NCBI GenBank assembly: GCA_024710355.1
Contig: JANJUX010000017.1
Location: forward strand, 1 to 64,000
Reading direction: 5' to 3'
DNA length: 64,000 nt
Source of the DNA: Candidatus Rifleibacteriota bacterium
GTDB lineage: Bacteria > Muiribacteriota > Ozemobacteria > Ozemobacterales > Ozemobacteraceae
The notes under the pieces were generated by a model that was not told the origin of the DNA, did no database searches, and saw only the letters and a list, made by a program, of their open reading frames with translations. A program made the translations under genes and the position numbers. Positions 53,062-61,964 of the stretch are shown one piece after another. Numbering within the stretch: position 1 is the stretch's first letter; every line of letters begins with the position of its first letter.

Positions 53062-54027
53062 TTACTCCTTCATACCGGTCGTGGCCTGAGATTCGACAAA
53101 CTGTTTCTGGGCCACAAAATAACCGATGACCAGCGGCAGAATCGTCATTGTCGAAGCCGCCATCAGCGGACCCCATCTGGTGCCTGCTTCTGACGAGAAA
53201 TAGCTGAGACCGACCTGAATAACGCGCAGGTTGGTGTCGTTGGTGACGATAAGGGGCCAGACGAAGCTGTTCCAGTTGGCAAGGAACGAGAAAATGCCGA
53301 GCGTGACCATCGACGGAATGCTCAGGGGCAGAACGACCTTGTAATAGAACTGAAATCTGGTGCAGCCGTCGATAGTGGCCGCTTCGAAGAGGTCTTTGGG
53401 CAGCTGCAGAAAGAACTGGCGCAGGAAAAAGACCGAATAGGCCGAGGCGAGCCACGGAACTATGAGGGCCATGTAAGTATTTACCCAGCCCAGTTTGGAG
53501 AGGAAGATGTAGTTCGGAATCAGCAGGGCCTGCTGCGGCAGCATCATCGTGCCCAGCATCATCATGAACATCGCATTCTTGAACGGAAAGTTGAAGAACG
53601 CAAAGGCATAGGCCGCCAGTGAGGCAAAGAACAGCGAAACCGTTGTGACGGTAATGGTTACGAAGATAGTGTTGAGAAAGAAACGGTAAAACGGCTGGGC
53701 TTTGAGTGCAAAAAGATAATTGTCGAACCAGTGAAACGGTGCCTGGATCTTTTTGTTGCGCTCAGCCTGAGGTCTGGCCTGTTCGGCCTGCCAGGCCTTC
53801 GCCTCTTCTTTTTTGCGCTCGATGCGGGCTGTCTCTTCTTCGCCATTTAAAAATGAGGGTCTGGCGAGGTCAGGCAGCAGCACGATGCTTTTGCTGGTAG
53901 TGAGAATTTCATCCTGGCTTTTGAACGAGGTCGCGATCATCCAGATGAATGGGAACAGCATGAAGATCGAGCCTAAGATCAGCAGAACGTGAACGGGAGC
54001 GTATTCAGGGTGTTTGAATTTAAACAT
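53062..54027 (-). CDS. ABC sugar-type permease, MalG/UgpE-like
   Basis: The 321-residue protein has six membrane segments and the EAA loop EAATIDGCTRFQFYYKVVLPLS. An unusual charged stretch of about 45 residues (ETARIERKKEEAKAWQAEQA onward) is inserted in the first periplasmic loop, where standard MalG homologues are shorter. It pairs with the MalF-like permease upstream. Confidence 0.93.
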   Translation of the reverse strand: MFKFKHPEYAPVHVLLILGSIFMLFPFIWMIATSFKSQDEILTTSKSIVLLPDLARPSFLNGEEETARIERKKEEAKAWQAEQARPQAERNKKIQAPFHWFDNYLFALKAQPFYRFFLNTIFVTITVTTVSLFFASLAAYAFAFFNFPFKNAMFMMMLGTMMLPQQALLIPNYIFLSKLGWVNTYMALIVPWLASAYSVFFLRQFFLQLPKDLFEAATIDGCTRFQFYYKVVLPLSIPSMVTLGIFSFLANWNSFVWPLIVTNDTNLRVIQVGLSYFSSEAGTRWGPLMAASTMTILPLVIGYFVAQKQFVESQATTGMKE

Positions 54028-54044
54028 GCTTCAGCTTTTCCTCG

Positions 54045-54923
54045 TCATGAATAATGCACTTTCTTTTCAAGATACAGCTTGTTGAAAAGAGTGCAGGCAA
54101 AGATGATCATGAACAGAACGAAAGCGGCCGCCAGTGCGTAACCGAATTCGAACTGTTCGAAGGCTTTGCGGTAGAGGTAGTAGACGACAACCATGGTGCT
54201 CTTGAGCGGGCCGCCACGGGGAGTCATCATGTAGACCTGGCTGAAAACCTGAAACGAACCGATTGTCGAGATAGTGAAAATGAAGAAAGTAGTGGGCGAC
54301 AGCAGCGGCCAGGTGATGTGGCGAAACTGCTGCCAGCGGCTGGCGCCATCGATGCGGGCCGCTTCGTAAAGATGCCTGGGAATATTCTGCAGACCGGCGA
54401 GGAAAATGATGACGTTGTGACCGAGGCCTTTCCAGACACTCATGAAGATGATGGCCGGCATCGCCCAGGCCGGATCCTGGAGCCAGGCGCGCGGGTCGAT
54501 GCTGAATATGGCAAGAATCTTGTTGAGCAGGCCGAAGTCGGGGTGGTAGATGAAGTTCCAGACGATGGCCACGGCGTTGATCGAGGTGATTACCGGAATG
54601 AAATAGATGGTGCGGTAAAGACCGATTGCCGAAATCGGGTTATTGAGCAGCATGGCGATTATCAGCGAAAAAAGAATCGAGAGAGGTACGCTGACTGCGG
54701 CGTAATAGACCGTATTCCAGAGGGATTTATAGAACATCGGGTCGTCGAACAGGCGCGAGTAGTTGCCAACGCCGACATATTCAGGCTGACCAATCAAATC
54801 CCATTCGTAAAAGCTGACTGCCAGCGAATAAAAAATGGGGAGCACATGAAAGGCTACCAGAATGACCACGGTGGGCATCAGGTAAAGATATGCTCCCCAG
54901 TCCTTTTTTCGTTTATTTGCCAT
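54045..54923 (-). CDS. ABC sugar-type permease, MalF/UgpA-like
   Basis: The 292-residue protein has six membrane segments and the EAA motif YEAARIDGASRWQQFRHITWPLL. It opens the operon; AGGA precedes its ATG. No ATP-binding cassette gene is found in this operon or elsewhere in the window, so a shared MsmX-type ATPase is probably encoded elsewhere. Confidence 0.93.
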   Translation of the reverse strand: MANKRKKDWGAYLYLMPTVVILVAFHVLPIFYSLAVSFYEWDLIGQPEYVGVGNYSRLFDDPMFYKSLWNTVYYAAVSVPLSILFSLIIAMLLNNPISAIGLYRTIYFIPVITSINAVAIVWNFIYHPDFGLLNKILAIFSIDPRAWLQDPAWAMPAIIFMSVWKGLGHNVIIFLAGLQNIPRHLYEAARIDGASRWQQFRHITWPLLSPTTFFIFTISTIGSFQVFSQVYMMTPRGGPLKSTMVVVYYLYRKAFEQFEFGYALAAAFVLFMIIFACTLFNKLYLEKKVHYS

Positions 54924-54959
54924 TGCTATGTCCTGACTAAGAAATTTTGAATATGCAAA

Positions 54960-54987
54960 GCGGGCGCAGGCATGATGCCGCGCCCGC
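54960..54987 (-). terminator. Terminator-like hairpin after the exported tandem-domain gene
   Basis: GCGGGCGC-A-GGCAT pairs with ATGCC-G-CGCCCGC, a stem of 13 pairs with one mismatch and a two-base turn. The T tract on the minus-strand side is weak (TTTGCATATT), so partial termination is possible before the downstream ABC operon. Confidence 0.5.
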
Positions 54988-54995
54988 CCTTTTGC

Positions 54996-56624
54996 TTATC
55001 TGCGTGATCTTGCGGCCGGTTTTTTGCCTGCCAGCATTTTCATGAGATTGTCGTAGATTGCGGGAGTTTCGTGAGTGAACGGGGGTGGGCCGGGCTGCGC
55101 CATGTTGATGTCACTGTCAGGATACTGATAATCAGTGAAGTTGCAGCAGCCGATCAGAACGAGAGTGCCGTTAACGATCTTTTCGATGCCCATCAGAGGA
55201 ATCGGGATATTGCGCGGGTAGATAACCGCCGGGCTTCTCGGGTCGCCATCCTTGTTGAAGGTGTCATTGTCACCGGTAACGAGAATTTCGACGCCGGCTT
55301 CTTCGACGAGAGGCTTGTTGTTTCTGTCGATCAGCGAGCAGCTGCCCCAGGTGATTACGGTTTTGACACCTTCGGTAACCGGGTGGCCCTTTTTGAGAAC
55401 GTGGGCGAGAACGCCCCAGGGCTTGTTGGTCTTGTTGGTGGGGTCATGCACCTGGTCATCATTGAAGCGCATCACGGCGCCAAGCTTGCCAAGAATGTAA
55501 TTCATCGTGGCAGTGCCTCTGAGTTTCGATGAATCCCAGGAGCCGCCCATCACCAGGTTGCCACCGGCCATGAACCAGTCGGCGATGGCGGTTGCTTCGG
55601 TTTCGATATACTTGAGACTCGGATCAGGAATCATGACAATGCCAAAATTCTTCAGCATTTCGGGTCTGATAAGGTTGAGAGTGTAGTAAACCTTCAGACC
55701 GTTCTTGACCATGTGGCGCTCGAAGGTTTCCATTTTGTCGGAAGAGGCGTTGCCGTGTGCGGCGTCGACGAGTATGTTGATCGCCTTTTCTTCGGCCTTT
55801 GCTTCATTGTAGAAAGCAACCTTGCGTGACGGAATGCGCTTGTCGGGGTTTTTGCCGGTGACCCAGGCCATCGCATTGTAAGCAATCTGAGGGTGCGAGA
55901 ACATGAACGAATCGTAGCTGTCGTGCAGCTTGTTCTTGCCACCACTGCCAGTGCCGTCATCGAAGGGTGAGCTGTCGCCGATGGCAAAAACGCGGCCGGC
56001 GCCGAATTCAGAAGCTACCATATACGGAGCTTTTGAAATGCGGCTGTCGATCAGACCAACGGCTTTGGCGCCCTCGGCTTCGATGATGTCGAAGGTCGAG
56101 CCGGCCCAGATGCCGACCGATTTGAAGCCGAACATGGCGGGGTGATCCTGATTGATCGGCCCGGCAACCGGTGCTTCATAAATGGTGTCGCCCTTGAATT
56201 TGAAACCGAATTTCGGGCAGAATTCATTGAGGGCGCGAACGGCATCCCAGCCGTCACCGTCGCGGTCAGCATTGCCGTGGTCACCAACGATGAACAGGCC
56301 GCCGCCGTTTTTAACGAAGTCGACAATCAGGTCGCATTCGGCTTTGGAGTAAGGATTGTTGGGTTCAGCCAGAATTACGGCTTCGTAACCCTTGAGAAGC
56401 TCGGCCGTAAAAACGCGGCCTCCGGAAACCTTGCTGAGGCTCTCAACCTTGAAATTGTTGGCCTTGAGCATGTCGACCATTTCAGAGTAGGCGCCTTCGG
56501 GAACCCAGTCGGCGTTACCGGCAGTCTGGCCGTGCGTGTCGTCATAGAGAACATTGGCAGCCTGCGCGCCGGCACAGAAAGCGACCAGCAGCATGACTGT
56601 CAGCAGAAGATTAAATTTCTTCAT
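54996..56624 (-). CDS. Exported protein with two GATase-like (DUF4350/IFT52-type) domains
   Basis: The 542-residue protein has a signal peptide (FNLLLTVMLLVAFCAGAQAA) set by the ATG at 56624, with GGAGG before it. Two related modules follow: ANVLYDDTHGQTAGN with VKNGGGLFIVGDHGN, and INILVDAAHGNASSD with FMAGGNLVMGGSWDS. Both have the strand-turn-helix plan of the IFT52/DUF4350 glutamine-amidotransferase-like fold without an evident catalytic cysteine, so binding rather than catalysis is likely. The C-terminal tail is basic (KKPAARSRR). Function unknown. Confidence 0.78.
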   Translation of the reverse strand: MKKFNLLLTVMLLVAFCAGAQAANVLYDDTHGQTAGNADWVPEGAYSEMVDMLKANNFKVESLSKVSGGRVFTAELLKGYEAVILAEPNNPYSKAECDLIVDFVKNGGGLFIVGDHGNADRDGDGWDAVRALNEFCPKFGFKFKGDTIYEAPVAGPINQDHPAMFGFKSVGIWAGSTFDIIEAEGAKAVGLIDSRISKAPYMVASEFGAGRVFAIGDSSPFDDGTGSGGKNKLHDSYDSFMFSHPQIAYNAMAWVTGKNPDKRIPSRKVAFYNEAKAEEKAINILVDAAHGNASSDKMETFERHMVKNGLKVYYTLNLIRPEMLKNFGIVMIPDPSLKYIETEATAIADWFMAGGNLVMGGSWDSSKLRGTATMNYILGKLGAVMRFNDDQVHDPTNKTNKPWGVLAHVLKKGHPVTEGVKTVITWGSCSLIDRNNKPLVEEAGVEILVTGDNDTFNKDGDPRSPAVIYPRNIPIPLMGIEKIVNGTLVLIGCCNFTDYQYPDSDINMAQPGPPPFTHETPAIYDNLMKMLAGKKPAARSRR

Positions 56625-56655
56625 TCCTTGCCTCCATAGTGTTTGGGGTCTTGCC

Positions 56656-56684
56656 AGTATATGCAAAAACTCAAAAAGAGGCAA
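56656..56684 (-). promoter_or_regulatory. Promoter of the exported tandem-domain gene
   Basis: On the minus strand TTGCCT and TATACT are separated by exactly 17 bases, a standard sigma-70 arrangement, about 31 bases from the start codon. Confidence 0.7.
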
Positions 56685-56725
56685 GTTTTAATCACCAGTT
56701 CGTCTGGTAACGGTACCCTGTATTT

Positions 56726-58990
56726 TTACGGCTGCAAGTGACGCGGGGCGTTCCACCTGTAAACCTGAAAAAGGCTGGCGTGGTCGTCGGTCCATAAATC
56801 CATTCCGGCTTTTTCCGGCAGCGGTTCCCATTTCCAGAAAATCTGCAGCAGTCTTGCCGCCGGTTCACTGTCGGTGGCCGCGACCCATTGCGAGGTTTTA
56901 ATCATTTCAAGATCGTAATCATCATAGCGGAGTGAATAGTTTTTCGGGTTGTCGTTGCCGACCAGAACCCGCATGCCGATTTCGTCGCAGATGCGTTTTA
57001 TGACGGGTGGCAGGTTGAAATAACGGTTCGAAGTGTGCAACGCCAGGATACCGTTTTCCTTAAGTTTTGACCTGTAAAGTCTGAAGGCCTCTACGGTCAG
57101 CAGATGTGTCGGAACCGCATCTGAGGAATAGGCGTCGATGACCAGCAGGTCGTAGGTCCGGTCTGGAACGGTCTGAAGGTTGATGCGGGCGTCACCGACG
57201 ATGTTTTTCCAGGAGGCGCGGCAGTCCTTAAGATAGCTGAAATATGCCGGATTCTCGGCTATTTTTATAACTTCCGGGTCGATTTCATAAAAATCAAAAT
57301 GCTGCCAGGGCCGGCCATACCATGCCAGTGTGCCACAGCCAAGCCCGATGATTCCGATTTTCTGACTGGCCCGGTTGATGCGGCCGGCGCGAAAAATGGC
57401 ACCGATCGGGCTTTCGCGTGAATAATAAGCCAGCGGGAAAACCGGGCGGATATCGACTTTGCGTTCGATGCCGTGTATGGTGGTGCCGTGGCTCAACTGA
57501 TAGAAAACATCGACGGGTGCCTGAGTTCTGCCGAATTTTTCAGCATCCTGCGAAACTACCCGGTTGACCCTGAGAATACCGAAGAAGCTGCGGGTGGTGA
57601 GCAGATTCAGGCTGCCAGTCGCACCGAAAAACTGCCCGGCAACATAAACAGCGGTCAGCAAAACCAGTTTCCCGGCCCTGAATTTGAAAAACAGCGACAG
57701 AGAAATGCCGGTGAATACAAGCAGCTGCAAGGCTCCGAGTGGCATCAGATGACTTTCGTTGCCCGGAGACCTGGCATGCAAAGCCAATATCAGCACCAGG
57801 TAGACTGAAATTACCAGAGCTTTTTCTGTTTTTCCAAAAACATGTCCCGGGTCTCTGCGGCAAAAAAAAGCCGCCGCCAGCCCCGAAATCAGCATGGTTA
57901 TTACGTATTCTGCCTGTGTGGCGAAAGCGAGCGGCGCGATCAGCCCGTTGAATATGCCCCCGGCAATGCCGCCGACCGACATCCAGACAAAATAAGAGTT
58001 GAGATGTTCGGTGCCCGGCCGCATTCTGGCAAGCTGGCCATGAAAATACATGCAGACCAGGAACAGAGTGAGGAAATGCAGCGGAATTACCAGCCAGAAA
58101 GGATCAAAGACATGAAAGTGATAAACAATGATGCTGAGAATGATGCCGTGAAGCAGGCGGCGTTCCCATCTGATTTCGCGCCATACCGGGTTTTTGGCAA
58201 AAACGAGAATGAACGAAATAAGGTAGATCGACAGCGGAAAAATCCACAGCAGCGGGCCCGAGGCGATATCTGTAGCGATATGCGTGGTGACCGCCAGCAT
58301 GGCACTGCAGGGAACGAACCCGAGAAAGACCCACATCAGGGCGTTTCTGAACGGCGGTCGGCTGGCGCCAGGATTCTGGTCAGGCACCTCCGCCTTCTTT
58401 CGTCTGTCAATGCGGCTGATACAGAGAAATACCATAAAAATCTGAAGCAGATAAAGGGCTGACCAGAGACCTTTCTGCTGCGATACTCGCAAAACCGGCT
58501 CGAACAGAAACGGGTAGGCCACCAGCGCCAGAAGACTGCCGGCATTGCTTGCAGAATAAAGAAAATAGGGATCAACGGCGTCGTCCTGCCCGGAATACGA
58601 GTAATAACGCTGCAGCAGCGGGGCATTGGCCGCAATGAGAAAAAACAGATAGCCGATTGAAACCGTCAGCTGGCTGAACAGCCAGAAAGTCGGCTGATGC
58701 ACGGCATTGTGAATGTCTGAAAGGTCGATGTCGAGAGGTAGAAAAAATATTCCGCACAGCAGCAGAATCAGGTGCAGCAGCGACTGGCGCCTGAAACCGA
58801 GAAGGCTGATCGATCTTTCGGCGTAAATGTACCCGGCCAGCAGGGCCGCCTGAAAAAAGAGCATGCAGGTGGTCCAGACTGCCGGCACGCCGCCGAAACC
58901 GGGCAGCAGAATCTTGCCGACCATCGGCTGAATCAGAAACAGCAGAAAGGAACCAACGAAAATTCCCAACGAGAAAATGAACCTGGTCAT
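56726..58990 (-). CDS. Membrane-fused spermidine-synthase-like protein
   Basis: The 754-residue protein joins 12 or so membrane segments (first SLGIFVGSFLLFLIQPMVGK with the QPMVGK signature) to a cytoplasmic Rossmann domain from about residue 510. The latter has GIIGLGCGTLAWYG and YEIDPEVIKIAENP for S-adenosyl compounds and VIDAYSSDAVPTHLL, as in spermidine synthases. The fused form is widespread, but its substrate has not been settled; no SAM decarboxylase gene is near. It is followed by the TATACT promoter of the next gene. Confidence 0.88.
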   Translation of the reverse strand: MTRFIFSLGIFVGSFLLFLIQPMVGKILLPGFGGVPAVWTTCMLFFQAALLAGYIYAERSISLLGFRRQSLLHLILLLCGIFFLPLDIDLSDIHNAVHQPTFWLFSQLTVSIGYLFFLIAANAPLLQRYYSYSGQDDAVDPYFLYSASNAGSLLALVAYPFLFEPVLRVSQQKGLWSALYLLQIFMVFLCISRIDRRKKAEVPDQNPGASRPPFRNALMWVFLGFVPCSAMLAVTTHIATDIASGPLLWIFPLSIYLISFILVFAKNPVWREIRWERRLLHGIILSIIVYHFHVFDPFWLVIPLHFLTLFLVCMYFHGQLARMRPGTEHLNSYFVWMSVGGIAGGIFNGLIAPLAFATQAEYVITMLISGLAAAFFCRRDPGHVFGKTEKALVISVYLVLILALHARSPGNESHLMPLGALQLLVFTGISLSLFFKFRAGKLVLLTAVYVAGQFFGATGSLNLLTTRSFFGILRVNRVVSQDAEKFGRTQAPVDVFYQLSHGTTIHGIERKVDIRPVFPLAYYSRESPIGAIFRAGRINRASQKIGIIGLGCGTLAWYGRPWQHFDFYEIDPEVIKIAENPAYFSYLKDCRASWKNIVGDARINLQTVPDRTYDLLVIDAYSSDAVPTHLLTVEAFRLYRSKLKENGILALHTSNRYFNLPPVIKRICDEIGMRVLVGNDNPKNYSLRYDDYDLEMIKTSQWVAATDSEPAARLLQIFWKWEPLPEKAGMDLWTDDHASLFQVYRWNAPRHLQP

Positions 58991-59021
58991 GTTTCGTCAG
59001 TTCCTTTCAGAAGATCGTTTT

Positions 59022-60881
59022 TCAGGGTTCCGCGACACTCAGCCCGTCGATCAGTTTCGCAAGATCGCCAGACCACAGATTCATCGGTCCTGAAAAATTG
59101 GCGAGCATGAACAGACGTGAGATGTCGGCGCTGAAGCCAATGGCGCGCAGGTTGTAGTCCTGCAGAAATTTCAGCAGTGATTCCATTTTTGCCGCTCCGA
59201 TATCACTGAAAACCGCCACATTGTTCTCGATGAACGGGTAGGGAAACAGCCGCAGACTGAAGACGCTGGTGCGCTGATGCACTTCCTCAGGCCGGCGCAG
59301 ACCGATGAACCAGACGTTGGTGAAGCTGTCGACGTATATCTGATTGCTGTGATCGAAGCCGGCGTCATAGACGTTGATGTATTTGCCGTCGAGATTGCGG
59401 AAAACGTAAAGATACTGCAGCGGCAGGAGCTGCGGGGTGGTCTGGGCGGTGGTGATCTCTTTGTCACGACTGGTGGCGGCAGCCGGCAGAGGTGTCAGAT
59501 AGGCGTTGAAAGTTTTGCTGAGGTCCCAGTAGGGGGTGTTGAGGCGTTTGCTCATCAGGCGCCCTTCGAGATAGAGCACCCGGTCGTTGGTCCAGAACGA
59601 GACGAGCTTGATGGTGTTGCGTGACTCGGTGCGCTGCGCATGGTCTTCGCTGAGCGAGAAGTCGTCGTTGATGCGGTAACGGTGCAGAACCGTCTTGCGA
59701 TAATCGAGGTCGTCGAACAGGTAGCGGCTGCGGGCCTGACCGATGATTTCGACGAGCGCGAAAGATTTGCTATCCTCAGACCAGAGGGTTTCGCCAATCT
59801 CGTTGGGCAGACGCAGAACGTCGGCTACCGCGCGGTTCTGGTCGAGGTCGACGAGATGTATGTTGCGTGCCGAAGTCAGCAGCAGTCGCCGGCCATCAGG
59901 TGACCAGCAGGCAAAGGCATTGAGATAATTCACCGGCAGAGCGCTGAGATCTGGCTGGGAAAGCATTTTCCCGGCTGCCGCGTCAAATATGAACAGCTGT
60001 CGCTGCTGTGTGCGGTTGTCGAGAGTCATGCCGGCCAGCAGAGGTGCCTTCGGCGACCAGCGCATGTCGAGCAGAATCTGTTCGTCGTTGTCCGGAAAAA
60101 GCCGAACCGGGCTGCCACCTTTAATCGGCATGACCATCGGTCTGAGGCCGTCGGTGAAAGCCAGATAACTGCCGTCGGTTGAAGCTGCCAGATTGGCATA
60201 CCAGTTCTGGCTCTGGTCGAGCAGCAACGTGCTGCTGCAGACATTGTCGCTGTCGGTCATCAGAAACAGGCGGTTGCTTCTTTTATATGGCCTGGCGGTT
60301 ACAACGCGGTGTTCGTCGATCGGGCAGAAATCAGTATCGGGTTCGAGGCTCTGCTGAAATGACGAATGATTGATCAGTTCGGTCTTGATGGCGATTTTAC
60401 TGGTTTTGCGCGGGAAATGGTCGGGGATGGTGAAAAGATTGTCGGCATTGTCGAGCAGAAAGCTGCGATCTGTGCCTTCCTGTTCGCGCAGCATCTGATT
60501 GACCTGCTGCAGGATCTGGTTGATGCCTGGTTCGCGCAGTCTGATTCTTTTGCTGTCTTCGTTCCAGTCTTCAACCGCCACTTCGGGAGCATAAACCATG
60601 GTGATTTTGGTGCCGGCCGCGATCTTCTGAAGCTTGAGAAGATATTGCAGGTAGTTTTCGATAAGATTGACGATCAGATTCAGCCGCGGAACTTCGATGT
60701 TGAGCGGGTGAGCTGAATTGAAGCCCGAGCGCATCGGCGGTTGAAAGATCAGTTCGACGCGCGAGGTGTTGAAGTTGACTGTCTGATCGGTTTTTTGCGC
60801 CAGCAGAGTCCCGCCGGGAAGCAGAAGAACGGCCAGCAGAATAAATAATACGGTTGTGTGTAGAGTTCTGCAGTGTGTCAT
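59022..60881 (-). CDS. Exported TolB-like beta-propeller protein
   Basis: The protein (about 619 residues) has a signal peptide (LHTTVLFILLAVLLLPGGTLLA). WD40-like strands recur: ANLAASTDGSYLAFTDGLRPM, LLDMRWSPKAPLLAGMTLD, FACWSPDGRRLLLTSARNIHLV and LWSEDSKSFALVE. This is the TolB/PD40 propeller pattern. The N-terminal part holds SLBB-free helices. The ATG at 60881 is preferred to one at 60896 because GGAG lies nine bases upstream. It directly follows ispG. Confidence 0.8.
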   Translation of the reverse strand: MTHCRTLHTTVLFILLAVLLLPGGTLLAQKTDQTVNFNTSRVELIFQPPMRSGFNSAHPLNIEVPRLNLIVNLIENYLQYLLKLQKIAAGTKITMVYAPEVAVEDWNEDSKRIRLREPGINQILQQVNQMLREQEGTDRSFLLDNADNLFTIPDHFPRKTSKIAIKTELINHSSFQQSLEPDTDFCPIDEHRVVTARPYKRSNRLFLMTDSDNVCSSTLLLDQSQNWYANLAASTDGSYLAFTDGLRPMVMPIKGGSPVRLFPDNDEQILLDMRWSPKAPLLAGMTLDNRTQQRQLFIFDAAAGKMLSQPDLSALPVNYLNAFACWSPDGRRLLLTSARNIHLVDLDQNRAVADVLRLPNEIGETLWSEDSKSFALVEIIGQARSRYLFDDLDYRKTVLHRYRINDDFSLSEDHAQRTESRNTIKLVSFWTNDRVLYLEGRLMSKRLNTPYWDLSKTFNAYLTPLPAAATSRDKEITTAQTTPQLLPLQYLYVFRNLDGKYINVYDAGFDHSNQIYVDSFTNVWFIGLRRPEEVHQRTSVFSLRLFPYPFIENNVAVFSDIGAAKMESLLKFLQDYNLRAIGFSADISRLFMLANFSGPMNLWSGDLAKLIDGLSVAEP

Positions 60882-60896
60882 TTTCCTGTTCTCCAT

Positions 60897-61964
60897 TCAG
60901 CTCTGATTCAGACTTTTAAAAATTTCTTCGATAAGACCGTCGACCAGCTGGTTGGCCGGCAGGGTTCTGATAATGCGGCCGCGTCTGAAGATCAGACCGC
61001 TGTCTTTGCCGCCGGCGATGCCGAAATCAGCCTGCTCGGCTTCGCCCGGGCCATTGACGGCACAACCCATCACCGCAACGTGCAGCTCGGCATTGACGCC
61101 GGCAAGGCGCTGCTGCACCTCTCTGGCGATTTTCTGTAAAGGAATCTGACAACGGCCGCAGGTCGGGCACGAGACGATTACCGGGCCGGCTGACCGCAGA
61201 CCCAGGCATTTGAGAATGCGTATGCCGGTAGCGATTTCGTCGGCAGAGTCGCCTGTCAGAGAGACCCTGATCGTGTCTCCGATTCCCTGCATCAGCAGAT
61301 GCCCGATGCCGATCGATGATCTGACGATGCCCTCTTCGGGCAGCCCTGACTCGGTGACTCCGAGGTGCAGCGGGTAATCGCATTCGGCAGCGACGATCTG
61401 CACCGCTTCGCTCATGATTTTAAGGTCGAAAGCCTTGACCGCGATCTTGATCAGGTTAAAATCATACTTTTCGAGGCGCCTGACTTCGCTCATGGCAGAT
61501 TCGGCAAGCGCTGCAGCGGTAACACCGCCGTGGCGGGCTCTGATCTCGGGGTCGAGTGAACCGGCATTGACGCCGACCCTGATCGGAATCCCGCGATCTC
61601 TGGCAGCAGCTGCCACTTCTCTGACCTTTTCCTCGCTGCGGATATTGCCGGGATTGAGACGCAGGCCATGAACGCCGTTGCGCACTGCTGCCAGCGCCAG
61701 CTGGTGGTCGAAATGAATGTCGGCGATTACCGGAATCGGAGACTGCTCACAGATTGACTTGAGAGCATCGGCAGCGGCCATATCCGGCACTGCCAGCCTG
61801 ATTATGTCGCAGCCGGCCAGGCGCAGCCGGTTGATTTCGCTGACTGTGGCGGCAACGTCACGGGTATCGGTTTTGGTCATTGTCTGCACCGTAATCGGCG
61901 ACTGGCCACCAACGGCAACCTGACCGAGTTTGATGGTGCGGCTTCGGCGTCTTTCAATGCTCAT
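60897..61964 (-). CDS. ispG: (E)-4-hydroxy-3-methylbut-2-enyl-diphosphate synthase
   Basis: The 355-residue enzyme catalyses the penultimate step of the MEP isoprenoid pathway with a 4Fe-4S cluster. ADIHFDHQLALAAV, GLRLNPGNI and RVGVNAGSL mark the barrel, and the cluster ligands lie in SCPTCGRC and GCAVNGPGEA. The frame opens earlier, but the ATG at 61964 matches the family and overlaps the SpoIIE-like stop (ATGA). AGGAAAA precedes it. Confidence 0.97.
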   Translation of the reverse strand: MSIERRRSRTIKLGQVAVGGQSPITVQTMTKTDTRDVAATVSEINRLRLAGCDIIRLAVPDMAAADALKSICEQSPIPVIADIHFDHQLALAAVRNGVHGLRLNPGNIRSEEKVREVAAAARDRGIPIRVGVNAGSLDPEIRARHGGVTAAALAESAMSEVRRLEKYDFNLIKIAVKAFDLKIMSEAVQIVAAECDYPLHLGVTESGLPEEGIVRSSIGIGHLLMQGIGDTIRVSLTGDSADEIATGIRILKCLGLRSAGPVIVSCPTCGRCQIPLQKIAREVQQRLAGVNAELHVAVMGCAVNGPGEAEQADFGIAGGKDSGLIFRRGRIIRTLPANQLVDGLIEEIFKSLNQS

